Shown: one piece after another, positions 1 through 8,573 of the stretch
How positions within the stretch are numbered: position 1 is the first letter of the stretch
Layout of the letters: the number at the start of each line of letters is the position of its first letter
NCBI RefSeq assembly: GCF_015999245.1
Contig: NZ_JAEAMR010000010.1
Coordinates: 759,913-823,912 of the forward strand
Origin: Streptomyces sp. AV19
GTDB lineage: Bacteria > Actinomycetota > Actinomycetes > Streptomycetales > Streptomycetaceae
DNA length: 64,000 nt
Direction of reading: 5' to 3'
Translations under genes and position numbers: made by a program
Notes under the pieces: generated by a model
Told to the model about the DNA's origin: nothing
Database searches by the model: none
What the model saw: the letters and a program-made list of their open reading frames with translations, nothing else

Positions 1-1
1 C

Positions 2-667
2 GTCATCGTTCCGGCTGCCGGGGCGGCCATGGCCGCGCCCCAGTCCCCGTCCGTGCCGAAGGCGGTGAGCTGGGACGACGACCACGGCCGTGACCGCGAC
101 CGCGACCGGGACCGTGACAAGGGCCGTGACCGCGACAAGGGCCGTGACAGGGACAAGGGCCGCGACCGTGACCGCGACCGGGACTGCGACAAGGGCCGCC
201 ACCACCGCGACCGTGACCGGGACTGCGACCGCGACCGCTGGCGCGACCGGGACTGCGACCGTGGCGGCTGGGGTCACCACGGCGGCTGGGACCGGGACTG
301 CGACCGCGGTGGCTGGGGCCACGGCGGCCACGGCGGTTGGGGCCACGGTGGCTGGGGCCACATCAACATCTGGTCCGGAGGCTGGGGCGGTTGGGGCCAC
401 GGTGGCGGCCACCACCGTGGTGGCTGGGACCGGGACTGCGACCGTGGCGGCTGGGGTCACCACGGTGGCTGGGGCCGTGACGACTGCGACGGCGGCTGGA
501 AGCACCGCGGTCGCGACTGCGACGGCTGGAACGACGGCTGGGGCCACGGCGGCCACGGCGGCCACGGTGGCTGGGGCCACGGTGGAGGCTGGGGTCACGG
601 CGGTGGCTGGGGTCACGGCGGCGGGCACTGCCGCAACTCCTTCAACCTGCTGGGCATCAGCCTCTGA
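2..667 (+). CDS. Secreted Asp/Arg/Gly/His/Trp-rich repeat protein, 5' end outside window
   Basis: The reading frame is open from base 2, and the residues before the first visible Met (29) read V-I-V-P-A-A-G-A-A, which look like the end of a signal peptide. The true start therefore lies upstream and the gene is partial. The body is low complexity: GRDRDRD and DKGRDRD blocks at roughly residues 20-60, then WGHGG, GGWGHH and DRDCDRGGW units, with regularly spaced Cys in DCD motifs, ending CRNSFNLLGISL. No known domain is visible. His and Asp density would suit metal binding, but that is inference. A second His/Asp repeat protein sits at 24913-25578 next to a sortase. A 13-bp hairpin follows the stop. 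Real secreted protein: fairly sure; function unknown. Confidence 0.6.
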   Translation, partial: VIVPAAGAAMAAPQSPSVPKAVSWDDDHGRDRDRDRDRDKGRDRDKGRDRDKGRDRDRDRDCDKGRHHRDRDRDCDRDRWRDRDCDRGGWGHHGGWDRDCDRGGWGHGGHGGWGHGGWGHINIWSGGWGGWGHGGGHHRGGWDRDCDRGGWGHHGGWGRDDCDGGWKHRGRDCDGWNDGWGHGGHGGHGGWGHGGGWGHGGGWGHGGGHCRNSFNLLGISL

Positions 668-697
668 TCCCACGCTCGCCCTCTGACGTCCCCCCTT

Positions 698-746
698 CCA
701 CCGCGGGCCGTGCGACCGGAACTCCCGGTCCCGCGGCCCGCGGTGG
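698..746. terminator. Bidirectional hairpin between convergent genes
   Basis: A perfect 13-bp inverted repeat (CCACCGCGGGCCG at 698-710, CGGCCCGCGGTGG at 734-746) lies between the 3' ends of the repeat protein and the convergent MFS gene. There is no U-tract, which is common for Streptomyces terminators. Confidence 0.6.
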
Positions 747-753
747 CGTGCGG

Positions 754-1959
754 TCAGCCCTTCGTCGCCGGAACGCTCCGGGAACGCCCGGCGGAACCGG
801 CGGCCGGTACGCGCAACGCGCCCGCGGCGGCCGCCAGCAGCGCGGCCAGGACGGTCACCAGCCCGAACGAGACGGTCAGGGAGGTGGCGTCGGCGACCTG
901 GCCGATGGCCGACGGGGCGATCAGGCCGGACGTATAGGTGATCGTCGCGACCCCGGCGATGGCCTGGCTGGGCTCGGGCCCGCTGCGGGCCGCCGCGGCG
1001 AACGCCAGCGGGACGACCACCGCGATCCCCAGGCCCAGCAGGGCGAAGCCGGCGATGGCGAGCACGGCGTGCGGGGCGGTGACCACGGCCAGGCCCCCGG
1101 CGCACGCCAGCACCCCGCCCGACCGCACGGTCCGCACCGGGCCGAACCGGCGCACCGCCGCGTCCCCGGCGAACCGGGCCACCGCCATCGCGCAGGAGAA
1201 CGCCGTGGTGCAGGCGGCCGCGAGGCCCGCCCCCGAGCCGATGACGTCCCGCAGGTAGACCGCGGACCACTCCAGGCTCGCCCCCTCGGCGAAGACCGCG
1301 CAGAACCCGACGGCCCCGATGACGAGCGCGGCGCGCGGCGGCCGGGCGAACCGTGGCGGCGGGTGCTCCTCCGCCCGGGGGCGCAGGTCCAGCACCCCGG
1401 CGCAGACGACGGCGCCCAGTACGGTCAGCACGGCGGCGGCGACGCCCAGGTGCGGCCGGGCGTCGGTGCCGGCGTGGGCCGCGAGCGTGCCCGCCGCCGA
1501 GCCGGCCAGCGCCCCGGCGCTCCACATCCCGTGCAGTCCGGACATGATCGGACGGCCGATCCGCTCCTCCGTCTCCACGCCCAGCGCGTTCATGGCGACG
1601 TCCGCCAGGCCCGACGCCGCCCCGTACGCCAGCAGTGCCGCGCAGAGCACCGGGAACGCGGGGGAGAGGGCCGGCAGCGCCAGGGACGCGCACCACAGCG
1701 CGAGCAGCAGGCGCAGTGCCGAACGGGAGCCGAGGCGGTGGGTCACCCGGCCGGCGAGCGGCATCGCCAGCGCGGCACCGATCGCCGGGAAGGCCAGGGC
1801 GATCCCCAACTCGCCCGGTTCCAGGGAGAGATGGTCCCGGATCCACGGGATGCGGGTGGCGAAGTTCCCGGTGACCGCCCCGTGGACGGCGAACACCAGG
1901 GCCACGGCCCGCCGGGCCCGGCGCGGAGCCGTCCCCTCCGTTCCTCCGGTGCCGTCCAT
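754..1959 (-). CDS. MFS transporter
   Basis: A 401-residue major facilitator protein with about 12 hydrophobic segments. It contains the MFS loop-like stretch GRVTHRLGSRSALR after TM2 (about residue 70) and GLHGMWSAGALAGSAAGTLAA in the middle, which resembles the fucose permease-like/YbjJ type of MFS protein. The frame is open to 2046 from a TTG codon, but the ATG at 1959 has a better purine-rich site (GGAGGCGGGG) and starts just before the first membrane segment. It is transcribed divergently from the riboflavin operon. Substrate cannot be told from sequence. Confidence 0.8.
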   Translation of the reverse strand: MDGTGGTEGTAPRRARRAVALVFAVHGAVTGNFATRIPWIRDHLSLEPGELGIALAFPAIGAALAMPLAGRVTHRLGSRSALRLLLALWCASLALPALSPAFPVLCAALLAYGAASGLADVAMNALGVETEERIGRPIMSGLHGMWSAGALAGSAAGTLAAHAGTDARPHLGVAAAVLTVLGAVVCAGVLDLRPRAEEHPPPRFARPPRAALVIGAVGFCAVFAEGASLEWSAVYLRDVIGSGAGLAAACTTAFSCAMAVARFAGDAAVRRFGPVRTVRSGGVLACAGGLAVVTAPHAVLAIAGFALLGLGIAVVVPLAFAAAARSGPEPSQAIAGVATITYTSGLIAPSAIGQVADATSLTVSFGLVTVLAALLAAAAGALRVPAAGSAGRSRSVPATKG

Positions 1960-2052
1960 CCCCGCCTCCCCCTGCTCCGCCCCGACGTCGCGGCCCCTGC
2001 GAGCACCGTACGCGGCGGCCGAGTGACCTGCCACACGCTCTGTCAAGTGCCG

Positions 2053-2082
2053 TGGACACCGCGCCGCGGTCCGGCGTACGCT
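2053..2082 (+). promoter_or_regulatory. Candidate promoter of the riboflavin operon
   Basis: TGGACA (2053-2058), an 18-bp spacer and TACGCT (2077-2082) fit a housekeeping-sigma promoter. Transcription would start near 2090, about 65 nt before the FMN aptamer. Inferred from motif match and position only. Confidence 0.45.
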
Positions 2083-2153
2083 CGGACGCGTCGGAGCTGT
2101 GAAGGTTCAATCAACCCGCGGCCCGCACACACGAGACAAGATCACATCACGCA

Positions 2154-2280
2154 GCGCACTCCGGGGTCGGTGAAAGTCCGAACCGGCGGTTACAGTCCGC
2201 GACCCGCCCGCAGCCAGCGGCCGGTTGACCAGGTGAAATTCCTGGACCGACGGTTAAAGTCCGGATGGGAGGCAGTGCGC
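2154..2280 (+). promoter_or_regulatory. FMN riboswitch (RFN element)
   Basis: The aptamer is recognisable from its conserved blocks: GGTGAAAGTCCGAACCGGCG, TACAGTCCGCGACCC, GGTGAAATTCCTGGACCGAC and AAAGTCCGGATGGGAG. The closing P1 stem is GCGCACT (2154-2160) with AGTGCGC (2274-2280), a perfect 7-bp pair. The element sits between the candidate promoter and ribD, so FMN should lower expression of the downstream riboflavin operon. The 3' stretch 2281-2438 should hold the expression platform. A GGCTCCCCTCGAAGGGGCGC hairpin region near 2320-2340 is a candidate, but the switching mechanism was not resolved. Confidence 0.95.
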
Positions 2281-2438
2281 GGCGGGCAGGCACCGGCATC
2301 CCGCCGTGGCCGTGCGGAGGCTCCCCTCGAAGGGGCGCTTTCGTGACGGGCCAGGAGGATCCGCCAGCGTTCGTCCCGCTTTTCGTCGTCCCCTGACGAC
2401 CGCCCCGGAGTCCACGCCCAAGAGGCAGGAGGACCCCG

Positions 2439-3551
2439 GTGGCCACCGCGACCGAAGCAGACGCGATGCGACGCGCCGTAGCGCTCGCCGCGCGCGCCCT
2501 CGGTTCCACGAGCCCCAATCCCGTCGTCGGCTGCGTCCTGCTCGACGCCGCCGGCCGCGTCGTCGGCGAGGGCTGGCACCGGCGCGCCGGAGCGGCGCAC
2601 GCCGAGATCGAGGCGCTCCACGCGGCGGCCGCGGCCGGCCACGACGTCCGGGGCGGCACCGCCGTCGTCACGCTGGAGCCCTGCAACCACACCGGCCGCA
2701 CCGGCCCCTGTGCCCAGGCGCTGATCGCCGCGGGCCTTGCCCGCGTCGTCTACGCCGTGGCCGATCCCAACCCCGCCGCCGGCGGCGGCGCGGCCACCCT
2801 CGCGGCGGCCGGGGTGGACACCGAAGGCGGACTCCTCGCCGACGAGGCCGCGGGCGGGAACGCCGCCTGGCTCACCTCCGTCCTGCGCGGCCGCCCCTTC
2901 GTCCTGTGGAAGTACGCCGCCACCCTCGACGGCCGCAGCGCCGCCGCCGACGGCACCAGCCGCTGGATCACCTCCGCCGAGTCCCGCGCCGACGTCCACC
3001 GGCTGCGCGCCGAGGCCGACGCCGTCGTCGTCGGCTCCGGCACCCTGCGCGCCGACGACCCGCACCTGGCCGTCCGTGGCCGGGACGGGGCCACCCAGCC
3101 GCTGCGCGTCGTCATGGACACCCACGCCACCGTCCGCCCGACCGCCCGCGTCCTCGACGACGCGGCCCCGACCCTGATCGCCGTCGGCGACGGGGCCGGC
3201 ACCGGGCACCTGCGGCCCGGCACCGATATCGCCCGGCTGCCCGCCGGCCCCTCCGGCATCGACGTCACCGCCCTGCTCGCCGAGTTGCACGGCCGCGGCG
3301 TGCGCTCCGTCCTGCTGGAGGGCGGCCCCCGGCTGGCCGGCGCCTTCCTGGCGGCCGGCGCCGTGGACCGCGTCGTCGGCTACCTCGCCCCCGCCCTGCT
3401 CGGCGCCGGGCCGGCCGCCCTCGGCGACGCCGGCATCGGCACCATCGCGCAGGCGCTGCGCCTGGACGTCACCGACGTCGCCCGGCTCGGCCCCGACCTG
3501 CGCATCACCGCTGTGCCCAGCGCCCCCGCCACCGCCCCAGAGGAGAACTGA
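2439..3551 (+). CDS. ribD: Bifunctional pyrimidine deaminase/reductase RibD
   Basis: Catalyses two successive riboflavin pathway steps: deamination of the diaminopyrimidine ribosylamino phosphate, then NADPH-dependent reduction of the ribose side chain. The deaminase half (about 1-145) has the zinc site H54-A-E56 with C82 and C91 (PCNHTGRTGPC). The reductase half (about 150-360) begins FVLWKYAATLDGRSAA and has the SRWITS segment. The 370-residue length is normal. The start is GTG at 2439 behind CAGGAGGA (2426-2433). It is the first gene after the FMN riboswitch and lies 3 bp from ribE, so the two are co-transcribed. Confidence 0.95.
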   Translation: MATATEADAMRRAVALAARALGSTSPNPVVGCVLLDAAGRVVGEGWHRRAGAAHAEIEALHAAAAAGHDVRGGTAVVTLEPCNHTGRTGPCAQALIAAGLARVVYAVADPNPAAGGGAATLAAAGVDTEGGLLADEAAGGNAAWLTSVLRGRPFVLWKYAATLDGRSAAADGTSRWITSAESRADVHRLRAEADAVVVGSGTLRADDPHLAVRGRDGATQPLRVVMDTHATVRPTARVLDDAAPTLIAVGDGAGTGHLRPGTDIARLPAGPSGIDVTALLAELHGRGVRSVLLEGGPRLAGAFLAAGAVDRVVGYLAPALLGAGPAALGDAGIGTIAQALRLDVTDVARLGPDLRITAVPSAPATAPEEN

Positions 3552-3554
3552 GAA

Positions 3555-4166
3555 GTGTTCACCGGAATCGTCGAAGAACTCGGTGAGGTCGTCGCCGTCG
3601 AACGCCGCGGCGACTCCGCGCGGTTGCGGCTGCGCGGGCCGCTGGTCACCGAGGACGCCGGGCACGGCGACTCGATCGCGGTCAACGGTGTGTGCCTGAC
3701 CGTGGTCACCACCGCCGACGGCGAGTTCACCGCCGACGTCATGGCCGAGACCCTCGACCGCTCCAGCCTGGGCGCGCTCGTCCCCGGTTCGCGCGTCAAC
3801 CTGGAGCGGCCCATGGCGCTGGGCGGGCGGCTCGGCGGACACCTCGTCCAGGGGCACGTGGACGGCACCGGCACCATCACCGGACGGGTGCCCGGCGAGC
3901 ACTGGGAGACCGTGCGGATCTCGCTGCCGGACGGCCTCGCCCGCTACGTCGTGGACAAGGGCTCCATCACCGTCGACGGCATCAGCCTCACCGTCGTGGA
4001 GGCCGGCGACGACTGGTTCACCGTCAGCCTCATCCCCACCACGCTCGCCCTCACCACCCTGGGCATCAAGAAGACCGGCGACCCGGTCAACCTCGAGGTC
4101 GATGTCCTCGCCAAGTACACGGAGAGGCTGCTGGGGCACCGGGCCGGGACGGGGGAACGGGCATGA
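3555..4166 (+). CDS. ribE: Riboflavin synthase, alpha subunit
   Basis: Dismutates two 6,7-dimethyl-8-ribityllumazine molecules to riboflavin. The 203-residue protein begins with the family signature MFTGIVEELG and has two tandem lumazine-binding repeats, the second beginning near MALGGRLGGHLVQGHVDG (about residue 93). The GTG start at 3555 follows GAGGAG in the end of ribD. The stop overlaps the next start (ATGA), indicating translational coupling to the transporter gene. Called ribC in some naming schemes. Confidence 0.95.
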   Translation: MFTGIVEELGEVVAVERRGDSARLRLRGPLVTEDAGHGDSIAVNGVCLTVVTTADGEFTADVMAETLDRSSLGALVPGSRVNLERPMALGGRLGGHLVQGHVDGTGTITGRVPGEHWETVRISLPDGLARYVVDKGSITVDGISLTVVEAGDDWFTVSLIPTTLALTTLGIKKTGDPVNLEVDVLAKYTERLLGHRAGTGERA

Positions 4167-4831
4167 GCGCGCTGTCCTGGCTGGGCGACGAGGCGTTCAC
4201 CGCCCTCGGCCAGCACGTCATCTGGTCCGACATGATCGGCAACACCATCGGCATGGGGGCGCTCGCCCTCGGCTGGCGGCGCTCCATCTGGACCTGGCCC
4301 GCCCAGTTCCTCGCCGGCGTCATCCTCGTCACCGCCTACGCCACCGCGCACCTGGGCGGCGGGGTGGGCAAGCAGCTCCTGGTCATCGGCGTCGCCCTGT
4401 GGGGCTGGCGGCAGTGGCAGCGGGGCCGGCGCGACAACGGGGGCGGCCACCTGACCGTACGCTTCGCCACCTGGCGCGAACGGGCCGTGCTGCTGGGCGG
4501 CACCGCCGTGGGCACGCTCGCCGTGGGCGCGCTCTTCACCGCCGTGCCCCAACTGTCGTGGAACCCCTGGCCGGACGCGTACATTTTCGTCGGCACCCTC
4601 GGCGCGATGGTCGCCCAGGCCCGCGGGCTCGTCGAGTTCTGGTTCGCCTGGCTGCTCGTGGACGCGGTCGGCATCCCGCTCGCCTTCTCCAGCGGCCTCG
4701 CCTTCGCCGGCCTGGTCTACGTCGTCTACCTCGTCATCGTCCTGTGGGGACTGCGCGACTGGTGGCTGCGCTCCCGCGCCGCCGACCGCGCCGCCCCGGC
4801 CCCCGAACGGGTCCTCTCCCGGGCCGCCTGA
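4163..4831 (+). CDS. ribM: PnuC-family transporter, probable riboflavin transporter (RibM/PnuX type)
   Basis: A 222-residue integral membrane protein of the PnuC family with about seven hydrophobic segments and typical aromatic motifs (GWRQWQRG near 77, YVVYLVIVLWGLRDW near 190). PnuC proteins usually carry nicotinamide riboside. In actinobacteria, a PnuC relative inside the FMN-riboswitch operon (RibM of Streptomyces davaonensis, PnuX of corynebacteria) moves riboflavin or its analogues. Placement between ribE and ribBA, and the 4-bp overlap with ribE, argue for riboflavin here. The substrate is inferred from context. Confidence 0.85.
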   Translation: MSALSWLGDEAFTALGQHVIWSDMIGNTIGMGALALGWRRSIWTWPAQFLAGVILVTAYATAHLGGGVGKQLLVIGVALWGWRQWQRGRRDNGGGHLTVRFATWRERAVLLGGTAVGTLAVGALFTAVPQLSWNPWPDAYIFVGTLGAMVAQARGLVEFWFAWLLVDAVGIPLAFSSGLAFAGLVYVVYLVIVLWGLRDWWLRSRAADRAAPAPERVLSRAA

Positions 4832-4872
4832 GGCCCCGGCACCTTCCCCACCGAGCACCAAGGAGTGACCGC

Positions 4873-6153
4873 ATGACCGCCCCGCAGAGCCCGCTCCCGG
4901 CCGATGACCTGACCCTCGACCCGGTCGAGCGCGCCATCGCCGACATCGCGGCAGGCCGGCCCGTCATCGTGGTGGACGACGAGAGCCGGGAGAACGAGGG
5001 CGACCTCGTCGTCGCCGCCGAACTGGCCACCACCGAGATCGTCGCCTTCATGATGAGCCAGTGCCGCGGCCTGATCTGCATGCCGATGGAGGCCGAGGAC
5101 ATCGACCGCCTCGAACTGCCGCAGATGGTCGAGAAGAACACCGACACCATGCGCACCGCCTTCACCGTCACGGTCGACGCGGGCCCCGCGCACGGCGTCG
5201 GCACCGGCATCTCCGCCGCCGACCGCGCCACCACCATCCGGCTGCTGGCGTCCGCCGACAGCGAGCCCGGCGACTTCGTCCGCCCCGGCCACATCTTCCC
5301 GCTGCGGGCCAGGCCCGGCGGCGTCCTCACCCGCGCGGGACACACCGAGGCCGGCTGCGACCTCGCGCGGCTGGCCGGACTGCGCCCCGCCGCCGCGATC
5401 GTGGAGATCGCCGGGGAGGACGGCCGGATGCTGCGGCTGCCCGAACTGGTCCCGTTCGCCCGCAAGCACGGCCTGTCGATCATCTCCATCGAGGACCTGA
5501 TCAGCTACCTGAAGTCCGCCGGGCCCACCGTCCGGCGGGAGGCCAGCACCCGGCTGCCCACCGCCTTCGGCGAGTTCACGGCGCACGGCTACCGCTCCGT
5601 CCGCGACGGCGTCGAGCACGTCGCCCTGGTCGCCGGGGACCTCGGCGACGGCGAGGACGTCCTGGTGCGCGTCCACTCCGAGTGCCTGACCGGTGACGTC
5701 TTCGGCTCGCTGCGCTGTGACTGCGGGCCCCAGCTGGAGGCGTCCCTGGAGCGGATCGCCGACGAGGGCCGCGGCGTGGTCGTCTACCTCCGCGGCCACG
5801 AGGGGCGCGGCATCGGGCTGCTGTCCAAACTGCGGGCCTACGAGCTCCAGGAGGCCGGCCACGACACGCTCGACGCCAACCTCGAACTCGGCCTCCCGGC
5901 GGACGCCCGCGACTACGCCGCCGGCGCGCAGATGCTCACCGACCTCGGCGTGAGCTCGGTACGGCTGATGACCAACAACCCCGACAAGACCATCGCCCTG
6001 GAGCAGCACGGCATCAAGATTTCCGGCCGGGAGCCGATGCCCGTGGCGGCGGGCGAGCACAATCTGCGGTACCTGCGGACCAAGCGGGACCGGATGGGAC
6101 ACGACCTGCCCTGGCTGGAGGACGGCCAGGTGTCCCCCTGCGGCAACCAGTGA
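4873..6153 (+). CDS. ribBA: Bifunctional DHBP synthase/GTP cyclohydrolase II
   Basis: Supplies both riboflavin precursors: 3,4-dihydroxy-2-butanone 4-phosphate from ribulose 5-phosphate, and the pyrimidine from GTP. The N-terminal DHBP synthase half (about 1-215) has the DDESRENEGDLV acid cluster near 36. The C-terminal cyclohydrolase half has the zinc-binding CLTGDVFGSLRCDCG (about 272-286) and RGHEGRGIGL. At 426 residues it is full length. The ATG at 4873 follows AAGGAGTGA. An upstream extension of this frame is open but runs through the transporter gene and is not coding. Confidence 0.95.
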   Translation: MTAPQSPLPADDLTLDPVERAIADIAAGRPVIVVDDESRENEGDLVVAAELATTEIVAFMMSQCRGLICMPMEAEDIDRLELPQMVEKNTDTMRTAFTVTVDAGPAHGVGTGISAADRATTIRLLASADSEPGDFVRPGHIFPLRARPGGVLTRAGHTEAGCDLARLAGLRPAAAIVEIAGEDGRMLRLPELVPFARKHGLSIISIEDLISYLKSAGPTVRREASTRLPTAFGEFTAHGYRSVRDGVEHVALVAGDLGDGEDVLVRVHSECLTGDVFGSLRCDCGPQLEASLERIADEGRGVVVYLRGHEGRGIGLLSKLRAYELQEAGHDTLDANLELGLPADARDYAAGAQMLTDLGVSSVRLMTNNPDKTIALEQHGIKISGREPMPVAAGEHNLRYLRTKRDRMGHDLPWLEDGQVSPCGNQ

Positions 6154-6205
6154 CCGGTTACCGGTAACCAGTGACCAGCCCGACATCGGCATCCCGAGGA
6201 GCAAC

Positions 6206-6691
6206 GTGAGCGGCAAGGGCGCCCCCCAGCTGAGTGTGAAGAACTGTCAGAGCCTCCGGGTGGCCGTGGTCGCCGCCCAGTGGCACGAGAAGGTCATGGA
6301 CGGCCTCGTCGACGGGGCCCTGCGCGCCCTGCACGAGCTCGGCATCGACGAGCCGACGCTGCTGCGCGTCCCCGGCAGCTGGGAGCTGCCGGTGGCCGCC
6401 AAGGTGCTCGCCGGGCGCGGCTACGACGCCGTCGTCGCCCTCGGCGTGGTCATCCGCGGCGGCACCCCCCACTTCGACTATGTGTGCCAGGGCGTCACCC
6501 AGGGCCTGACCCAGGTGTCCGCCGACACCGGGGTGCCCGTCGGCTTCGGCGTCCTCACCTGCGACGACGAGGCGCAGGCGCTGGACCGGGCCGGACTCGA
6601 CGGTTCGTCCGAGGACAAGGGCCACGAGGCGGTCACCGCCGCCGTCGCCACGGCCGTCGTCCTGCGCTCCCTCTCCGAGCCCTGGCACTGA
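6206..6691 (+). CDS. ribH: 6,7-dimethyl-8-ribityllumazine synthase
   Basis: Condenses the two RibBA/RibD products to lumazine, the substrate of RibE. The 161-residue protein has the family motifs RVPGSWELPV (about 54) and GVVIRGGTPHFDYV (about 80), with the catalytic His in the latter. The GTG start at 6206 sits behind CGAGGAGCAA. It is the last riboflavin gene. The 52-bp gap from ribBA contains a perfect palindrome, GGTTACCGGTAACC (6156-6169), and a repeat of the ribBA stop region. Confidence 0.95.
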   Translation: MSGKGAPQLSVKNCQSLRVAVVAAQWHEKVMDGLVDGALRALHELGIDEPTLLRVPGSWELPVAAKVLAGRGYDAVVALGVVIRGGTPHFDYVCQGVTQGLTQVSADTGVPVGFGVLTCDDEAQALDRAGLDGSSEDKGHEAVTAAVATAVVLRSLSEPWH

Positions 6692-6724
6692 GCGGGGGAG
6701 CGGACACCGTAGGGTAGGACCACC

Positions 6725-6994
6725 ATGGACAGGAAGACGTTCGAGGAGCTCTTCGCCGAGCTCCAGCAGAAGGCCACCGGCGACCCCGCCACCTCCCGCA
6801 CCGCGGAACTGGTGGGCAAGGGGGTCCATGCCATCGGCAAGAAGGTCGTCGAGGAGGCGGCCGAGGTGTGGATGGCCGCCGAGTACGAGGGCGCCGACGC
6901 GACGGCCGAGGAGATCTCCCAGCTCCTCTACCACCTTCAGGTGATGATGATCGCCCGCGGCATCTCGCTCGACGACGTCTACTCCCATCTCTGA
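6725..6994 (+). CDS. hisE: Phosphoribosyl-ATP pyrophosphatase
   Basis: Second step of histidine biosynthesis: hydrolysis of phosphoribosyl-ATP to phosphoribosyl-AMP. The 89-residue all-alpha MazG-like protein shows KKVVEEAAEVWMAA (about 39-52), with the Glu pairs that bind magnesium, and EEISQLLYHLQVMM. It lies 33 bp after ribH and 55 bp before hisG, the usual actinobacterial rib-hisE-hisG order, so read-through from the riboflavin operon is possible. Confidence 0.93.
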   Translation: MDRKTFEELFAELQQKATGDPATSRTAELVGKGVHAIGKKVVEEAAEVWMAAEYEGADATAEEISQLLYHLQVMMIARGISLDDVYSHL

Positions 6995-7049
6995 TCCGCC
7001 CCAGGCCCCTCATCTCTCATCACTCCGACGTTCTAAGGAAACCGACCTC

Positions 7050-7898
7050 ATGCTGCGCATCGCCGTCCCCAACAAGGGTTCTCTCTCCGAGCCTGCGTCG
7101 GAGATGCTCCATGAGGCCGGTTACCGGCAGCGCAAGGACCGCAGGGAACTGGTCCTCGTGGACTCCGCCAACGAGGTCGAGTTCTTCTTCCTGCGCCCCC
7201 GCGACATCGCCGTCTACGTCGGCTCCGGCAAGCTCGACATCGGCATCACCGGCCGCGACCTGCTGCTGGACTCCGGCTCCCGGGCCGAGGAGATCATGCA
7301 GCTCGGCTTCGCCGGCTCGACGTTCCGCTACGCCACCCGCCCGGGCACGGCCGAGGACGTCTCCGAGTTCGGCGGCATGACCATCGCCACCTCTTTCGCC
7401 GGCCTGGTCACCAAGCACCTGGCCGACCACGGCGTGGACGCCGACGTCGTCCACCTCGACGGCGCCGTCGAGACCGCCATCCAGCTCGGCGTCGCCCAGG
7501 TCATCGCCGACGTCGTCGAGACCGGCACCACCCTGCGCAACGCCGGGCTGGAGATCATCGGCGAGCCGATCCTGGAGTCCGAGGCCGTCGTCATCCGCCG
7601 CGCCGGCGCGCCGGCCGACGACCCCAAGGTCCAGCAGTTCCTCCGCCGCATGCAGGGCGTCCTGGTCGCCCGCCGCTACGTGATGATGGACTACGACATC
7701 CGCGTCGAGCACGTCGAGCGCGCCGTCGCGCTCACCCCCGGCCTGGAGTCGCCCACCGTCTCCCCGCTGCACCACGAGGGCTGGGTGGCTGTCCGCTCGA
7801 TGGTCCCGGCCAAGGACGCCCAGCGGATCATGGACGAGCTCTATGAGCTGGGCGCCCGCGCCATCCTGACCACCGGCATCCACGCCTGCCGCCTCTGA
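7050..7898 (+). CDS. hisG: ATP phosphoribosyltransferase, long form
   Basis: First committed step of histidine synthesis, joining ATP and PRPP. At 282 residues it is the long HisG form with a C-terminal regulatory ACT-like domain (about 210-282), so feedback control by histidine is expected and HisZ is not needed. Visible motifs are MLRIAVPNKGSLS at the start, DIGITGRDLL near 68 and the PRPP-binding stretch DVVETGTTLR near 155. ATG at 7050 follows TAAGGAAACC. Confidence 0.95.
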   Translation: MLRIAVPNKGSLSEPASEMLHEAGYRQRKDRRELVLVDSANEVEFFFLRPRDIAVYVGSGKLDIGITGRDLLLDSGSRAEEIMQLGFAGSTFRYATRPGTAEDVSEFGGMTIATSFAGLVTKHLADHGVDADVVHLDGAVETAIQLGVAQVIADVVETGTTLRNAGLEIIGEPILESEAVVIRRAGAPADDPKVQQFLRRMQGVLVARRYVMMDYDIRVEHVERAVALTPGLESPTVSPLHHEGWVAVRSMVPAKDAQRIMDELYELGARAILTTGIHACRL

Positions 7899-7919
7899 GC
7901 CCGGAAGAGCCACATCACC

Positions 7920-8378
7920 GTGACCGGCACCGTCCCCGCGACGACCTCCCTCCCCGTCACCTTCCGCCCCACCCGCACCCGGGTGGTGCTGCTGGGCATC
8001 GGCTTCGCGCTCGTCGCCGTGCTCACGGTGATGTCGTTCCTGCTGACAGCGTTCACCGCGGGGGACCGCGCCACCTTCATCGGCACCGGGCTGCTGGGCC
8101 TGGGCGTCCTCGCCCTGCTCAGCCGCCCGAAGGTGGTCGCCACGCCGGAGGGCGTCACCGTGGTGAACCTCACCACCGTGCGGAGGCTGGCCTGGGCGGA
8201 GATCGTCCGGGTCAATCTCCGGCCCGGCGACTCCTGGGTCCACCTCGACCTCGCCGACGGAACGTCCCTGCCCGCCATGGGCATTCAGACCGGCATCGCC
8301 AAGGAGAAGGCCATCGCCGACGCGCGCGCCCTGAACGCGCTCGTCGCCGAGCACGGCACCGGACGGGTCACGACCTGA
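7920..8378 (+). CDS. PH-domain membrane protein
   Basis: A 152-residue protein with two hydrophobic segments (about 22-42 and 48-66), then a bacterial PH-like domain containing VVATPEGVTVVNLTTVRRLAWAEIVRV and a DGTSLPAMGIQ strand. It starts at GTG 7920, 21 bp after hisG, and is probably in the same transcript, a common arrangement in streptomycetes. Function is not known. A 7-bp hairpin (GCCGTGC/GCACGGC, 8459-8477) downstream may terminate the operon. Confidence 0.8.
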   Translation: MTGTVPATTSLPVTFRPTRTRVVLLGIGFALVAVLTVMSFLLTAFTAGDRATFIGTGLLGLGVLALLSRPKVVATPEGVTVVNLTTVRRLAWAEIVRVNLRPGDSWVHLDLADGTSLPAMGIQTGIAKEKAIADARALNALVAEHGTGRVTT

Positions 8379-8573
8379 GGGCCGTCGGCCGCCCCCGACC
8401 CGGATTCCTTGATTACTCTGGTGCCACGGGCACATACCCGCCCCGCCCCGCACACCCGGCCGTGCCCATCGCACGGCCCGCGGGACACCTGCGAACCGAG
8501 GAGTGATCCCCTCCGGGATGGACGGACCGTCCTGTAGTACCTGCGCCGCTGCCCACCAGGGCGAGGCGGCGCG

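Noticed and set aside
1959..2046. TTG start at 2046 for the MFS transporter
   Set aside because: The 29 extra residues are not hydrophobic or conserved-looking, and the ATG at 1959 has a better ribosome site.
2190..4139. Long minus-strand open frame opposite ribD and ribE
   Set aside because: Mirror frame of high-GC coding DNA; the translation is Gly/Ala/Asp/Val-rich without any domain, and the plus-strand genes are unambiguous.
8379..8573. Leader before the CNNM genes considered as a magnesium or manganese riboswitch
   Set aside because: Conserved aptamer blocks of known M-box or yybP-ykoY classes could not be found; only short hairpins are present.
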